DNA from: Orientallactaga sibirica
Taxonomy: Eukaryota; Chordata; Mammalia; Rodentia; Dipodidae
Assembly: GCA_036365145.1 (NCBI GenBank)
Contig: JAEOAD010000243.1
Span: forward strand, 62,001-126,000
DNA length: 64,000 bases
Reading direction: 5' to 3'
The position numbers and the translations under genes are program-made. A model generated the notes under the pieces. It was given only the letters and a program-made list of their open reading frames with translations, ran no database searches and was not told the DNA's origin. Shown here one piece after another: positions 24,471 to 35,400 of the stretch (position 1 is the stretch's first letter; each line of letters begins with the position of its first letter).

Positions 24471-27110
24471 TCAAACTTTCCTAGTTTGTGCAATCCAACA
24501 AGATATACAAGTTAGTAGATTCGCCTCATTTCTAAAAGTAGTTTCTTGAGAAAACAAACATCTTCATTACTGAACATTGTACTGTGTGAAATAAGCTAAT
24601 TCGGTTCTAGGAATCAGTTTCCTTTCCTACAAAGAAGGTTGAGTGCAGCAAGTTCAAACTTTCCTAGGTTGTGTAATCTAACAAGATGTACAAGTTAGTA
24701 GATTCGCCTCATTTCTAAAGTAGTTTCTTTAGAAAACAAACATCTTCATTTCTAAACACTGTGCTGTGTGAAATAAGTTAATTTAGTTCTAGTAATCAGT
24801 TGCTTTCCTACAAAGAAGGTTGAGTGCAGCAAGTTCAAACTTTCCTTGTTAATGTAATCTAAAAGATGCACAAGTTAGTAGATTCGCCTCATTTCTACAA
24901 AAAGTAGTTTCTTTAGAAAACAAACATCTTCATTTCCGAACAACATTGTACTGTGTGAAATAAGCTAGTTCGGTTCTAGGAATCACTTGCTTTCCTACAA
25001 AGAAGGTTGAATGCAGCAAGTTCAAACTTTCTAGTTTGTGTAATCTAACAAGATGTACAAGTTAGTAGATTCACCTCATTTCTAAAGTAGTTTCTTGAGA
25101 AAACAAACATCTTCATTGCCGAACATTGTACTGTGTGAAATTTAATTCGGTTCTAGGAATCACTTGCTTTCCTACAAAGAAGGTTGAGTGCAGCAAGTTC
25201 AAACTTTCCTAGTTTGTGTAATCTAACAAGATGTACAAGTTAGTGTAAGATTAGCCTCATTTTTCTAAAGTAGTTTCTTGAGAAAACAAACATCTTCATT
25301 GCGAACATTGTACTGTGTGAAATAAGCTAATTCGGTTCTAGGAATCAGTTGCTTTCCTACAAAGAAGGTTGAGTGCAGCAAGTTCAAACTTTCCTAGTTG
25401 TGTAATCTAACAAGATGCACAAGTTAGTAGATTTGCCTCATTTCTAAAGTAGTTTATTTAGAAAACAAACATCTTCATTTCGAACAACATTGTACTATGT
25501 GAAATAAGTTAATTCGGTTCTAGGAATCACTTGCTTTCCTACAAAGAAGGTTGAGTGCAGCAAGTTCAAACTTTCCTAGTTTGTGTAATCTAACAAGATG
25601 TACAAGTTAGTAGATTCGCCTCATTTCTAAAGTAGTTTCTTGAGAAAACAAACATCTTCATTGCGAACATTGTACTGTGTGAAATAAGCTAATTCGGTTC
25701 TAGGAATCACTTGCTTTCCTACAAAGATGGTTGAGTGCAGCAAGTTCAAACTTTCCTAGTTAATGTAATCTAAAAAGATGTACAAGTTAGTAGATTAGCC
25801 TCATTTTTAAAGTAGTTTCTTGAGAAAACAAACATCTTCATTGCGAACATTGTACTGTGTGAAATAAGCTAATTCGGTTCTAGGAATCAGTTGCTTTCCT
25901 ACAAAGAAGGTTGAGTGCAGCAAGTTCAAACTTTCCTAGTTACTGTAATCTAAAAAGATGTACAAGTTAGTAGATTCTCCTCATCCAAAGTAGTTTGTTT
26001 GAGAAAACAAACATCTTCATTACTGAACATTGTACTGTGTGAAATAAGCTAGTTCGGTTCTAGGAATCACTTGCTTTCCTACAAAGAAGGTTGAGTGCAG
26101 CAAGTTCAAACTTTCCTAGTTTGTGTAATCTAACAAGATGTACAAGTTAGTAGATTCGCCTCATTTCTAAAGTAGTTTCTTGAGAAAACAAACATCTTCA
26201 TTGCCGAACATTGTACTGTGTGAAATAAGCTAATTCGGTTCTAGGAATCACTTGCTTTCCTACAAAGAAGGTTGAGTGCAGCAAGTTCAAACTTTCCTAG
26301 TTAGTGTAATCTAAAAAGATGTACAAGTTAGTAGATTCGCCTCATTTCTAAAGTAGTTTGTTTGAGAAAACAAACATCTTCATTACCGAACATTGTACTG
26401 TGTGAAATAAGTTAGTTCGGTTCTGGGAATCACTTGCTTTCCTACAAAGAAGGTTGAGTGCAGCAAGTTCAAACTTTCTAGTTTGTGTAATCTAACAAGT
26501 GGTACATATTAGTAGATTCACCTCATTTGTAATGTAGTTTCTTTAGAAAACAAACATCTTCATTGCGAACACTTTACTGTGTGACATAATTCGGTTCTAG
26601 GAATCAGTTTCCTTTCTACAAAAAGATGGTTGAGTGCAGCAAGTTCAAACTTTCCTTGTTAATGTAATCTAAAAAGATGTCCAAGTTAGTAGATTATCCT
26701 CATTTTTAAAGTACTTTCTTGAGAAAAAAAACATCTTCATTGCCCAACGTTGTACTGTGTGAAATAAGCTAATTTCGTTTCTAGGAATCAGTTGCTTTAC
26801 TACAAAGAAGGTTGAGTGCAGCAAGTTCAAACTTTCCTTGTTTATGTAATCTAAAAGATGTACAAGTTAGTAGATTCGCCTCATTTGTAAAGTAGTTTCT
26901 TGAGAAAACAAACATCTTCATTGCGAACATTGTACTGTGTGAAATAAGCTAATTCGGTTCTAGGAATCACTTGCTTTCCTACAAAGATGGTTGAGTGCAG
27001 CAAGTTCAATCTTTCCTTGTTAATGTAATCTAACAAGATGCACAAGTTAGTAGATTCGCCTCATTTCTAAAGTAGTTTGTTTAGAAAACAAACATCTTCA
27101 TACCGAACAC
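24471..27110 (+). repeat. Satellite array, homogenised zone G
   Basis: About 14-15 monomers, mostly of the young type, with small indels (for example aaattt at ~25139 and agttagtgtaag at ~25240) and occasional cttgttaatg or gttactg variants. Nothing besides satellite is seen. Confidence 0.88.
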
Positions 27111-30017
27111 TGTACTGTGTGAAATAAGTTAATTTGGTTCTAGGAATCGGTTTTCTTTCTACGAAGAAGGTTGAGTGCAGCAAGTTCAAACTTTCCTAAT
27201 TTGTGTAATCCAACAAGATGTACAAGTTAGTAGATTCGCCTCATTTCTAAAGTAGTTTCTTTAGAAAACAAACATCTTCACTACTGAACAGTGTACTGTA
27301 TGAAATAAGTTAATTCGGTTCTAGGAAACAGTTTCCTTTCTACGAAGATGGTTGAGATGAGCAAGGTCAAACTTTCCTTGTTAATGTAATCTAGAAAGAC
27401 GTCCAAGTTCGTAGATTCGCCTCATTTGTAAAGTAGTTTGTTGAGAAAAGAAACATCTTCATTGCCGAACATTGTACTGTGTGAAATACCCTAATTCGGT
27501 TCTAGGAATCACTTGCTTTCCTACAAAGAAGGTTGAGTGCAGCAAGTTCAATCTTTCCTTGTTAATGTATTGTAAAAAGATGCACAACTTAGTAGATTCT
27601 CCTCATTTCTAAAGTAGTTTGTTTAGAAAACAAACATTTTCATTACCGAACACTTTTCTATGTGAAATAAGTTAATTCGATTCTGGGAATCACTTGCTTT
27701 CCTATGAAGAAGGTTGAGTGCAGCAAGTTCTAACTTTCCTAGTTTGAGTAATTGAACAAGAGGTACAAATTAGTAGATTCACCTCATTTCTAATGTAGTT
27801 TCTTTAGAAAACAGACATCTTCAGTACCGAATACTGTACTTTGTGAAATAAGTTAATTCGGGTCTAGGAATCAGTTGCTTTCCTAAAAGAAGGTTGAGTG
27901 CAGCAAGTTCAAACTTTCCGTGTTAATGTAATCCAAAAAGATGTCCAAGTTAGTAGATTTGCCTCATTTGTAAAGTAGTTTGTTGAGAAAAGAAACATCT
28001 ACATTGCCGAACATTGTACTGTGTGAAATAAGCTAATTCGGTTCTAGGAATCACTTGCTTTCCTACAAAGAAGGTTGAGTTCAGCAAGTTAAAACTTTCC
28101 TAGTTTGTGTAATCTAACAAGATGTACAAGTTAGTAGATTCGCCTCATTTCTAAAGTAGTTTCTTTAGAAAACAAACATCTTCAGTACTGAACACTGTAC
28201 TGTGTGAAATAAGTTAATTCGGTTCTAGGAATCAGTTTCCTTTATACGAAGAAGGTTGAGTGCAGCAAGTTGAAACTTTCCTAGTTTCTGTAATCTAACA
28301 AGATGTACAAGTTAGTAGATTCGACTCATTTCTAAGGTATTTTCCTTAGAAAACAAACATCTTCATTGCCGAACACTATACTATGTGAAATAAACAAGTT
28401 CGGTTCTTGGAATCACTTCATTTCCTATGAAGAAGGTTGAGTGCAGCAAGTTGAAACTTTCCTAGTTTGTGTAATGTAACAAGATGTCCAAGTTAGTAGA
28501 TTCGCCTCATTTGTAAAGTAGTTTGTTGAGAAAACAAACATCTTCAGTACCGAACACTGTACTGTGTGAAATAAGCTAATTCGGTTCTAGTGATCAGTTT
28601 CGTTTCTACGAAGATGGTTGAGTTTAGCAAGGTCAAACTTTCCTTATTAATCTAATCTAAAAAGATGTCCAAGTTAGTAGGTTTGCCTCAAATATTAAAG
28701 TCGTTTCTTGAGAAAACAAACATCTTCATTGCCTAACATTGTACTGTGTGAAATAAGCTAGTTCAGTTCTGGGGATCAGTTTCCTTTCTACGAAGCTGGT
28801 TGAGTTTAGGAAGTTCAAACTTTCCTTGTTAATGTAATCTAAAAACATGTCCAAGTTAGTAGATTCGCCTCATTTGTAAAGTAGTTTGTTGAGAAAAGAA
28901 ATATCTTCATTCCGAACATTGTACTTTGTGAAATAAGCTAATTCGGTTCTAGGAATCAGTTGCTTTCCTACAAACAAGGTTGAGTGCAGCAAGTTCAAAC
29001 TATCCTTGTTAATGTAATCTAAAAGATGTACAACTTAGTAGATTCGCCTCATTTCTAAAGTAGTTTGTTTAGAAAACAAACATTTTCATTACCTAACATT
29101 GTACTATGTGAAATGAGCTAGTTAGGTTCCAGGAATCCCTTGCTTTCCTACGAAGAAGGTTGAGTGCAGCAATTTCAAACTTTCCCAGTTTGTGTAATCT
29201 AACAAGATGTACAAGTTAGTAGATTCACCTCATTTCTAAAGTAGTTTCTTGAGAAAACAAACATCTTCATTACCGAACACTGTGCTGTGTGAAAGAGTTA
29301 ATTTGGTTCTAGGAATCGTTTGCTTTCTACGAAGATGGTTGAGTTTAGCAAGTTCAAACTTTCCTTGTTGATGTAATCTAAAAAGATGTCCAAGTTAGTA
29401 GGTTCGCCTCATTTGTAAAGTAGTTTCTTGAGAAAACAAACATCTTCATTGCCAAACATTGTACTGTGTGAAATAAGCTAATTGGTTTTAGGAATCAGTT
29501 TCTTTTCTACAAAAATGGTTGAGTGCAGCAAGTTTAAACTTTCCTAGTTAATGTAATCTAAAAAGATGTACAAGTTAGTAGATTCACCTCATTTCTAAAG
29601 TATTTTCTTGAGAAAACAAACATCTTCATTGCGAACATTGTACTGTGTGAAATAAGCTAGTCGGTTCTAGGAATCAGTTTCTTTCCTACAAAGAAGGTTG
29701 AGTGCAGCAAGTTCAAACTTTCCTAGTTTGTGTAATCTAACAAGATGTACAAGTTAGTAGATTCACCTCATTTCTAAAGTAGTTTCTTTAGAAAACAAAA
29801 ATCTTCATTACCGAACACTGTACTGTGTGAAATAAGCTAGGTCGGTTCTGGGAATCACTTGCTTTCCTACAAAGAAGGTTGAGTGCAGCAAGTTCAAACT
29901 TTCCTAGTTTATGTAATCTAACAAGATGTACAAGTTAGCAGATTCACTTCACTTCCAAAGTAATTTGTTTAGTAAACTAACATCTTCTTTGCCAAGCATT
30001 GTAATGTGTGAAATAAG
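27111..30017 (+). repeat. Satellite array, intermediate zone H up to the retroelement
   Basis: Mixed variant monomers. The last one before the insert (about 29930-30017) carries gttagcagattcacttc, cttccaaagtaa, agtaaactaacatcttc and attgtaatgtgtgaaataag. This combination matches the junction of HOR monomer types 10 and 1 downstream (for example 39585-39660). The retroelement therefore sits in, or next to, a displaced piece of the same HOR. The satellite stops after aaataag at 30017. Confidence 0.9.
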
Positions 30018-30336
30018 AAATCACCCGACTAAGAGCAGCTTGTGGGAAAAAAAGAGGTTTATTTTGGCTTACAGGCTCGAGGGGAAGCTCCATGATGGCA
30101 GGAAAAACGATGGCATGAGCAGAGGGTGGACATCACTCTCTGGTCAACATAAGGTGGACAACAGCAACAGGAGAGTGTGCCAAACACTGGCAAGGGAAGC
30201 TGGCTATAATACCCATAAGCCCGCCCCCAACAATACTCTGCCTCCAGGAGGTGTTAATTCCCAAGTTGCCATCAGCTGGGAACCTAGCATTCAGAACACT
30301 TGAAGTTTATGGGGACACCTGAATCAAACCACCACA
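30018..30336 (-). repeat. 3' LTR of the MaLR element (lacks last ~29 bp)
   Basis: 319 bp. On the minus strand it begins TGTGGTGGTTTGATTCAGG at 30336 and breaks off after GGGTGATTT at 30018, where satellite resumes. The same LTR at the other end continues another 29 bp to ...CTGCAACA, so a full LTR would be about 348 bp. A polyadenylation signal AATAAA (plus-strand TTTATT at 30058-30063) lies near its 3' end. A TATA-like ATTATA sits at 30210-30205, but promoter function is not demonstrated. Confidence 0.85.
30058..30063 (-). promoter_or_regulatory. AATAAA polyadenylation signal in 3' LTR
   Basis: Minus-strand AATAAA within AAAATAAACCTC, the usual position near the R/U5 part of an LTR. The same motif lies in the other LTR at 31569-31574. 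Whether it is used is unknown. Confidence 0.6.
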
Positions 30337-30352
30337 TTCCGCCCCTGGCCCC
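30337..30352 (-). other. Polypurine-like tract next to 3' LTR
   Basis: On the minus strand GGGGCCAGGGGCGGAA abuts the TG that opens the 3' LTR. A purine-rich tract here primes plus-strand DNA synthesis in LTR retroelements. It is interrupted by CC and single C residues, so it is a degenerate version. Confidence 0.65.
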
Positions 30353-31477
30353 CATAAACTGATAACCGTACATGATGTAAAATGTAATGCATTCATGCAA
30401 ATTTAAAAGTCCCCATAGTTTTTATCAATTCCAATGATGTTCATACATCCCCATAATCCAAGGTCTTTTAACTGAGCCATAATACCAAAAATATCCCCAA
30501 AAAAAAAACCCATAATGGCACAGAATAAAACATTCACACTGCAAAGGATGGCATTGGGCAAAACAAAGAAATACTTAACCAATACAAGATTTTTAAACAA
30601 CCAGGGCAAACGTCAAACTCTGTAATTCCAATCCAACAACTAGTCAGTGACAAATCTCCAAGTCCGATACTTCTGAGCAGCAACAAGTCTCTGGAGTTCC
30701 AATTCCGCCCCTCCAGCTAGGCTACTCACAGTCCTGGAAAACTTCATCCAGGGCCGGCAGCTCTCCTTGGCAGCCATCTCATAGTCCCGGCATCTCCACT
30801 GGGTCTCCACTGCAACCCACGGTCCATCCTCATGGCCCCATGGGATCTCCATGCAGGCATCCAGCAAACCTGCTTCACACTGCCCATGGCCATTTCCAAA
30901 ACACAAGACCGCGTTAAAAACTCAATGACCCTCTCTTTCCTGCATTTGTTATACTCCATAATACCAGGTAGGGTGCCAATTTGTTAATCAGGGGAATAAA
31001 TCAGACTTTGAAGAACAGGACACTCCTTCAGCATTCAGGCCCCTTCAAAAGAGTCTGCATTCTTCCTGTTGCCCCAGTGCAGGTTAGCTGGCCCAATCTC
31101 AAAGGTTGTAATCTCTCAATTGCAGCTGAATGGGCAGAGTTCACCCAAAGTTCATTTTTTTTTTCTGTGCCTTATCCCTCTGCTCACACCAGTTCATTTT
31201 TACGCAAAGCAACCCTGCACATCTTCTCAGGACAGGGCGCTTCTCACACAAACTGCTAGCCCAGTCCAAGTAAAGCTCTTTCTCACCCTCATAAGCCAAA
31301 CCTCACAGTTAGTTCTTACTGCATTCAGGTCTTTCAGCTCTGACCAGAATAGTCCATTAAGCTGTACTTACAGCACTGCAAGGCATGTCTTAGGCCAAGA
31401 TTTCAAATCCTTCCACATTCCTCTTGAAAATCAGCTCCAAAAGGCCAAAGCCACACAGTCAGGTGTCTAGCAGCAAT

Positions 31478-31494
31478 CCCACTCCTCGGTACCA
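31478..31494 (-). promoter_or_regulatory. Primer-binding site like tRNA-Leu
   Basis: Minus-strand TGGTACCGAGGAGTGGG starts 6 bp inside the 5' LTR end (31501). It matches the complement of a tRNA-Leu 3' end (TGGTACCGGGAGTGGGG, from memory) except for one extra base. Leucine tRNA priming is the defining habit of the ERVL group, which supports the MaLR call. Confidence 0.75.
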
Positions 31495-31500
31495 CTTTAC

Positions 31501-31770
31501 TGTTGCAGTCAGGTTCGCATTGCTGGCAGAAATCACCCGACTAAGAGCAGCTTGTGGGAAAAAAGAGGTTTATTTTTGGCTTACAGGCTCGAGGGGAAGC
31601 TCCATGATGGCAGGAAAAACGATGGCATGAGCAGAGGGTGGACATCACTCTCTGGTCAACATAAGGTGGACAACAGCAACAGGAGAGTGTGCCAAACACT
31701 GGCAAGGGGAAGCTGGCTATAATACCCATAAGCCCGCCCCCAACAATACTCTGCCTCAGGAGGTGTTAAT
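31501..31770 (-). repeat. 5' LTR of the MaLR element (lacks first ~78 bp)
   Basis: 270 bp. On the plus strand it begins TGTTGCAGTCAGG at 31501 (LTR 3' terminus on the minus strand) and ends in aggtgttaat at 31770, abutting satellite aaaacaaacatc. Over the ~240 bp shared with the other LTR I count no substitutions and four 1-bp indels, all in homopolymer or doublet runs: A7/A6, T4/T5, G3/G4, CC/C. AATAAA is present at 31574-31569. Confidence 0.85.
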
Positions 31771-32400
31771 AAAACAAACATCTTCAGTAAGAAACAGTGT
31801 ACTGTGTGAAATAAGTTAATTCGGTTCTAGGAATCAGTTTCCTTTCTAACGAAGATGGTTGAGGTTAGCAAGGTCAAACTTTCCTTGTTAATGTAATCTG
31901 AAAAGATGTCCAAGTTAGTAGGTTCGCCTCATTTGTAAAGTAGTTTCTTGAGAAAACAAACATCGTCATTGCGGAACATTGTAATGTGTGAAATAAGATA
32001 ATTCGGTTCTAGGAATCAGTTGCTTTCCTACAAAGAAGGTTGAGTGCAGCAAGTTCAAACTTTCCTTGTTAATGTAATCTAACAAGATGTACAAGTTAGT
32101 AGATTAGCCTCATTTCTAGTTTCTTTAGAAAACAAACATCTTCAGTACCGAACACTGTACTGTGTGAAATGAGTTAATTCGGGTGTACGAATCAGTTTCA
32201 TTACTATGAAGATGGTTGAGTTTAACATAGTCAAACTTTCCTTGTTAATGTAATCTAAAAAGATGTCCAAGATAGTAGATTCGCTTCATTTCTAAAGTAG
32301 TTTCTTTAGAAAACAAACATCTTCAGTACGGAACACTGTACTGTTTGAAATAAGTTAATTTGTTCTAGGAATCAGTTTCCTTGCTAGATGAAGAAGGTTG
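31771..32400 (+). repeat. Satellite, rearranged transition zone right of the insert
   Basis: Satellite resumes in mid-monomer with aaaacaaacatcttcagtaag, about 45 bp earlier in phase than where it stopped at 30017. It includes a monomer with attagcctcatttctagtttc (7 bp aaagtag missing) followed by a gagtttaacatag monomer. That pair reappears about 430 bp later at ~32530-32660 as part of the HOR. The zone ends in a truncated monomer: gaagaaggttg at 32400 joins directly to aacattgtaatatg at 32401, losing about 110 bp. Confidence 0.85.
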
Positions 32401-35400
32401 AACATTGTAATATGTGAAATAAGCTGGTTTAACGGTTCTAGGAATCAGTTGCTTTCCCTACAAAAGAAGGTTCAGTGCAGCAAGTTCAAACTTTCCTAGT
32501 TTGTGTAATCTAACAAGATGTACAAATCAGTAGATTAGCCTCATTTCTAGTTTCTTTAGAAAACCAAACATCCTCAGTACCGAACACTGTACTGTGTGAA
32601 ATGAGTTAATTCGGTTGTAGGAATCAGTTTCATTACTATGAAGATGGTTGAGTTTAACATAGTTAAACTTTCCTTCTTAATGTAATCTAAAAAGATGTCC
32701 ATGATAGTAGATTCGCTTCATTTCTAAAGTAGTTTCTTTAGAAAACAAACATCTTCATTGCGGAACACTGTACTGTTTGAAATAAGTTAATTCGGTTCTA
32801 GGAATCAGTTTCCTTCCTACAAAGAAGTGTGAGTGCAGCAAGTTCAAACTTTCCTAGTTTATGTAATCTAACAAGATGTACAAGTTAGTAGATTCGCCTC
32901 ATTTCTAAAGTATTTTCTTTAGAATACAAACATCTTCAGTATTGAGCACTGTACTGTGTGAAATAAGTTAATTCGGTTCTAGGAATCAGTTGCTTTCCAA
33001 CAAAGAAGGTTGAGTGCAGCAAGTTCAAACTTTCCCTGTTAATGTAATCTAAAAAGATGCACAGGGTAATAGATTGGCCTCATTTCTAAAGTAGTTTGTT
33101 GAGAAAACAAACGTCTTCATTACCAAACACTATACTATGTGAAATAAATTAGTTCGGTTCTTGGTATCACTTCCTTTCCTACGAAGAAGGTTGAGTGGAG
33201 CAAGTTGAACCTTTCCTAGTTTGTTTAATCTAACAAGATGTCCAAGTTAGTAGATTCGCCTCATTTGTCAAGCTGTTTCTTGAGAAAAGAAACATCTCCA
33301 TTGCCGAACATTGTACTGTGTGAAATAAGCTAGTTTGGTTCTAGGAATCAGTTTCGTTTCTATGATGATGGTTGAGTTTAGCAAGTTAAAACTTTCCTTG
33401 TTACTGTAATCTAAACAGATGTCCAAGTTAGTAGAGTCGCCTCATTTGTAAAGTAGTTTGTTGAGAAAACAAACATCTTCATTGCCGAACATTGTACTGT
33501 GTGAAATAAGCTAATTCTGTTCTAGGAATCAGTTGCTTTCACACAAAAGAAGGTTGAGTGCAGCAAGTTCAAACTTTCCTTGTTAATGTAATCTAACAAG
33601 ATGCACAACTTAGTAGATTCGCCTCATTTCTAAAGTAGTTTGTTTAGAAAACAAACATCTTCATTACCGAACACTATACTATGTGAAATAAGCTAGTTTT
33701 GTTCTGGGAATCACTTGCCTTCCTACAAAGAAGGTTGAATGCAGCAAGTTCAAACTTTTTACTAGTTTGTGTATTCTAACAAGATATACAAGTTAGAAGA
33801 TTCACCTTATTTCTAAAGGGAGTTTCATTAGTAAACAAACATCTTTAGTACATTGAAGACTGTCCTGAGTGAAGTAAGTTAATTCGTTTCTAGGAATCAG
33901 TTTTGTTCCTACGAAGATGGTTGAGTGCAGCAAGTTCAAACTTTCCTTGTTAATGTAATCTAAAAAGATGTCCAAGTTAGTAGATTCACCTCATTTGTAA
34001 AGTAGTTTGTTGAGAAAACAAACATCTTCATTGCCGAACATTGTACTGTGTGAAATAAGCTATTCGGTTCTAGGAATCAGTTGCTTTCCTACAAAGAAGG
34101 TTGAGTGCAGCATGTTCAAACTTTCCTAGTTTGTGTAATCTAACAAGATGTACAAGTTAGTAGATTCGCTTCATTTCCAAAGTAGTTTCTTAGTAAACAA
34201 ACATCTTCTTTGTCGAACATTGTAATATGTGAAATAAGCTGGAACGGTTCTAGGAATCAGTTGCTTTCCTACAAAGAAGGTTCAGTGCAGCAAGTTCAAA
34301 CTTTCCTAGTTTGTGTAATCTAACAAGATGTACAAGTTAGTAGATTAGCCTCATTTCTAAAGTAGTTTCTTTAGAAAACAAACATCTTCATTACCGAACA
34401 TTGTACTGTGTGAAATAAGTTAATTCGGTTCTAGGAATCAGTTTCATTACTATGAAGATGGTTGAGTTTAACATAGTTCAAACTTTCCTTGTTAATGTAA
34501 TCTAACAAGATGTCCAAGATAGTAGATTCGCTTCATTTCTAAAGTAGTTTCTTTAGAAAACAAACATCTTCATTGCGGAACACTGTACTGTTTGAAATAA
34601 GTTAATTTGGTTCTAGGAATCAGTTTCCTTTCCTACAAAGAGGTTGAGTGAAGCAAGTTCAAACTTTCCTAGTTTATGTAATCTAACAAGATATACAAGT
34701 TAGTAGATTCGCCTCATTTCTAAAGTATTTTCTTTAGAAAACAAACATCTTCATACTGAGCACTGTACTGTGTGAAATAAGTTAATTCGGTTCTAGGAAT
34801 CAGTTGCTTTCCTACAAAGAAGGTTCAGTGCAGCAAGTTCAAACTTTCTCTGTTAATGTAATCTAAAAGATGCACAGGTTAATAGATTCGCCTCATTTCT
34901 AAAGTAGTTTTGTTGAGAAAACAAACATCTTCATTACCAAACACTATACTGTGTGAAATAAATTAGTTCGGTTCTTGGAATCACTTGCTTTCCTACAAAG
35001 AAGGTTGAGTGCAGCAAGTTCAAACTTTCCTAGTTTGTTTAATCTAACAAGATGTCCAAGTTAGTAGATTCGCCTCATTTCTAAAGTAGTTTCTTGAGAA
35101 AACAAACATCTTCATTGCGAACATTGTACTGTGTGAAATAAGCTAGTTTGGTTCTAGGAATCAGTTTCCTTTCTACAAAGATGGTTGAGTGCAGCAAGTT
35201 TAAACTTTCCTTGTTACTGTAATCTAACAAGATGTACAAGTTAGTAGAGTCACCTCATTTATAAAGTAGTTTTCTTGAGAAAACAAACATCTTCATTGCC
35301 CAACATTGTACTGTGTGAAATAAGCTAATTAGGTTCTAGGAATCAGTTGCTTTCCTACAAAGAAGGTTGAGTGCAGCAAGTTCAAACTTTCCTTGTTAAT

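Larger units (their letters stand above)
30337..31500 (-). mobile_element. Non-coding internal region of the MaLR element
   Basis: 1164 bp between the LTR copies, clearly more GC-rich and non-repetitive than the satellite. On the element's own strand the only open frames are short: 68 aa (30403-30609), 88 aa (30640-30906) and 71 aa (30744-30959). I see no retroviral gag, protease, reverse transcriptase or integrase motif in them. A 133 aa frame at 31069-31470 is antisense to the element. This fits MaLR internal regions, which depend on proteins supplied by autonomous relatives. Confidence 0.8.
30018..31770 (-). mobile_element. ORR1-like ERVL-MaLR LTR retrotransposon, both ends truncated
   Basis: A 1753 bp island of non-satellite DNA. 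Two direct repeats flank a 1164 bp middle part. Read on the minus strand the order is: 5' LTR (31770-31501), primer site like tRNA-Leu (31494-31478), non-coding internal region, purine-rich tract, 3' LTR (30336-30018). LTR ends TG...CA are visible at the inner edges. The LTR wording (TGTGG...TTTGATTCAGGTG, CTCGAGCCTGTAAGCC, AATAAACCTC) fits my recollection of rodent ORR1 LTRs. MaLRs are non-autonomous members of the ERVL group with a short internal region lacking pol, which fits the absence of long reading frames. The 5' LTR lacks its first ~78 bp and the 3' LTR its last ~29 bp. Family assignment is from memory, not a search. Confidence 0.85.

Noticed and set aside
29926..30303. 125 aa reading frame
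   Set aside because: It runs from satellite into the LTR and is antisense to the element, a chance fusion frame.
30403..30959. 68, 88 and 71 aa minus-strand frames inside the retroelement
   Set aside because: Short, two of them overlapping, without recognisable gag or pol motifs; MaLR internal regions are non-coding.
30981..31729. Plus-strand 92, 133 and 68 aa frames and a minus-strand 62 aa frame
   Set aside because: The plus-strand frames are antisense to the element and overlap each other. The 62 aa frame lies within the LTR. All are chance frames.
29973..31815. Possible ~45 bp target-site duplication around the retroelement
   Set aside because: The overlapping satellite phases on the two sides differ at several bases and match different monomer classes, so they are not copies of one target sequence; LTR elements of this group make ~5 bp duplications.
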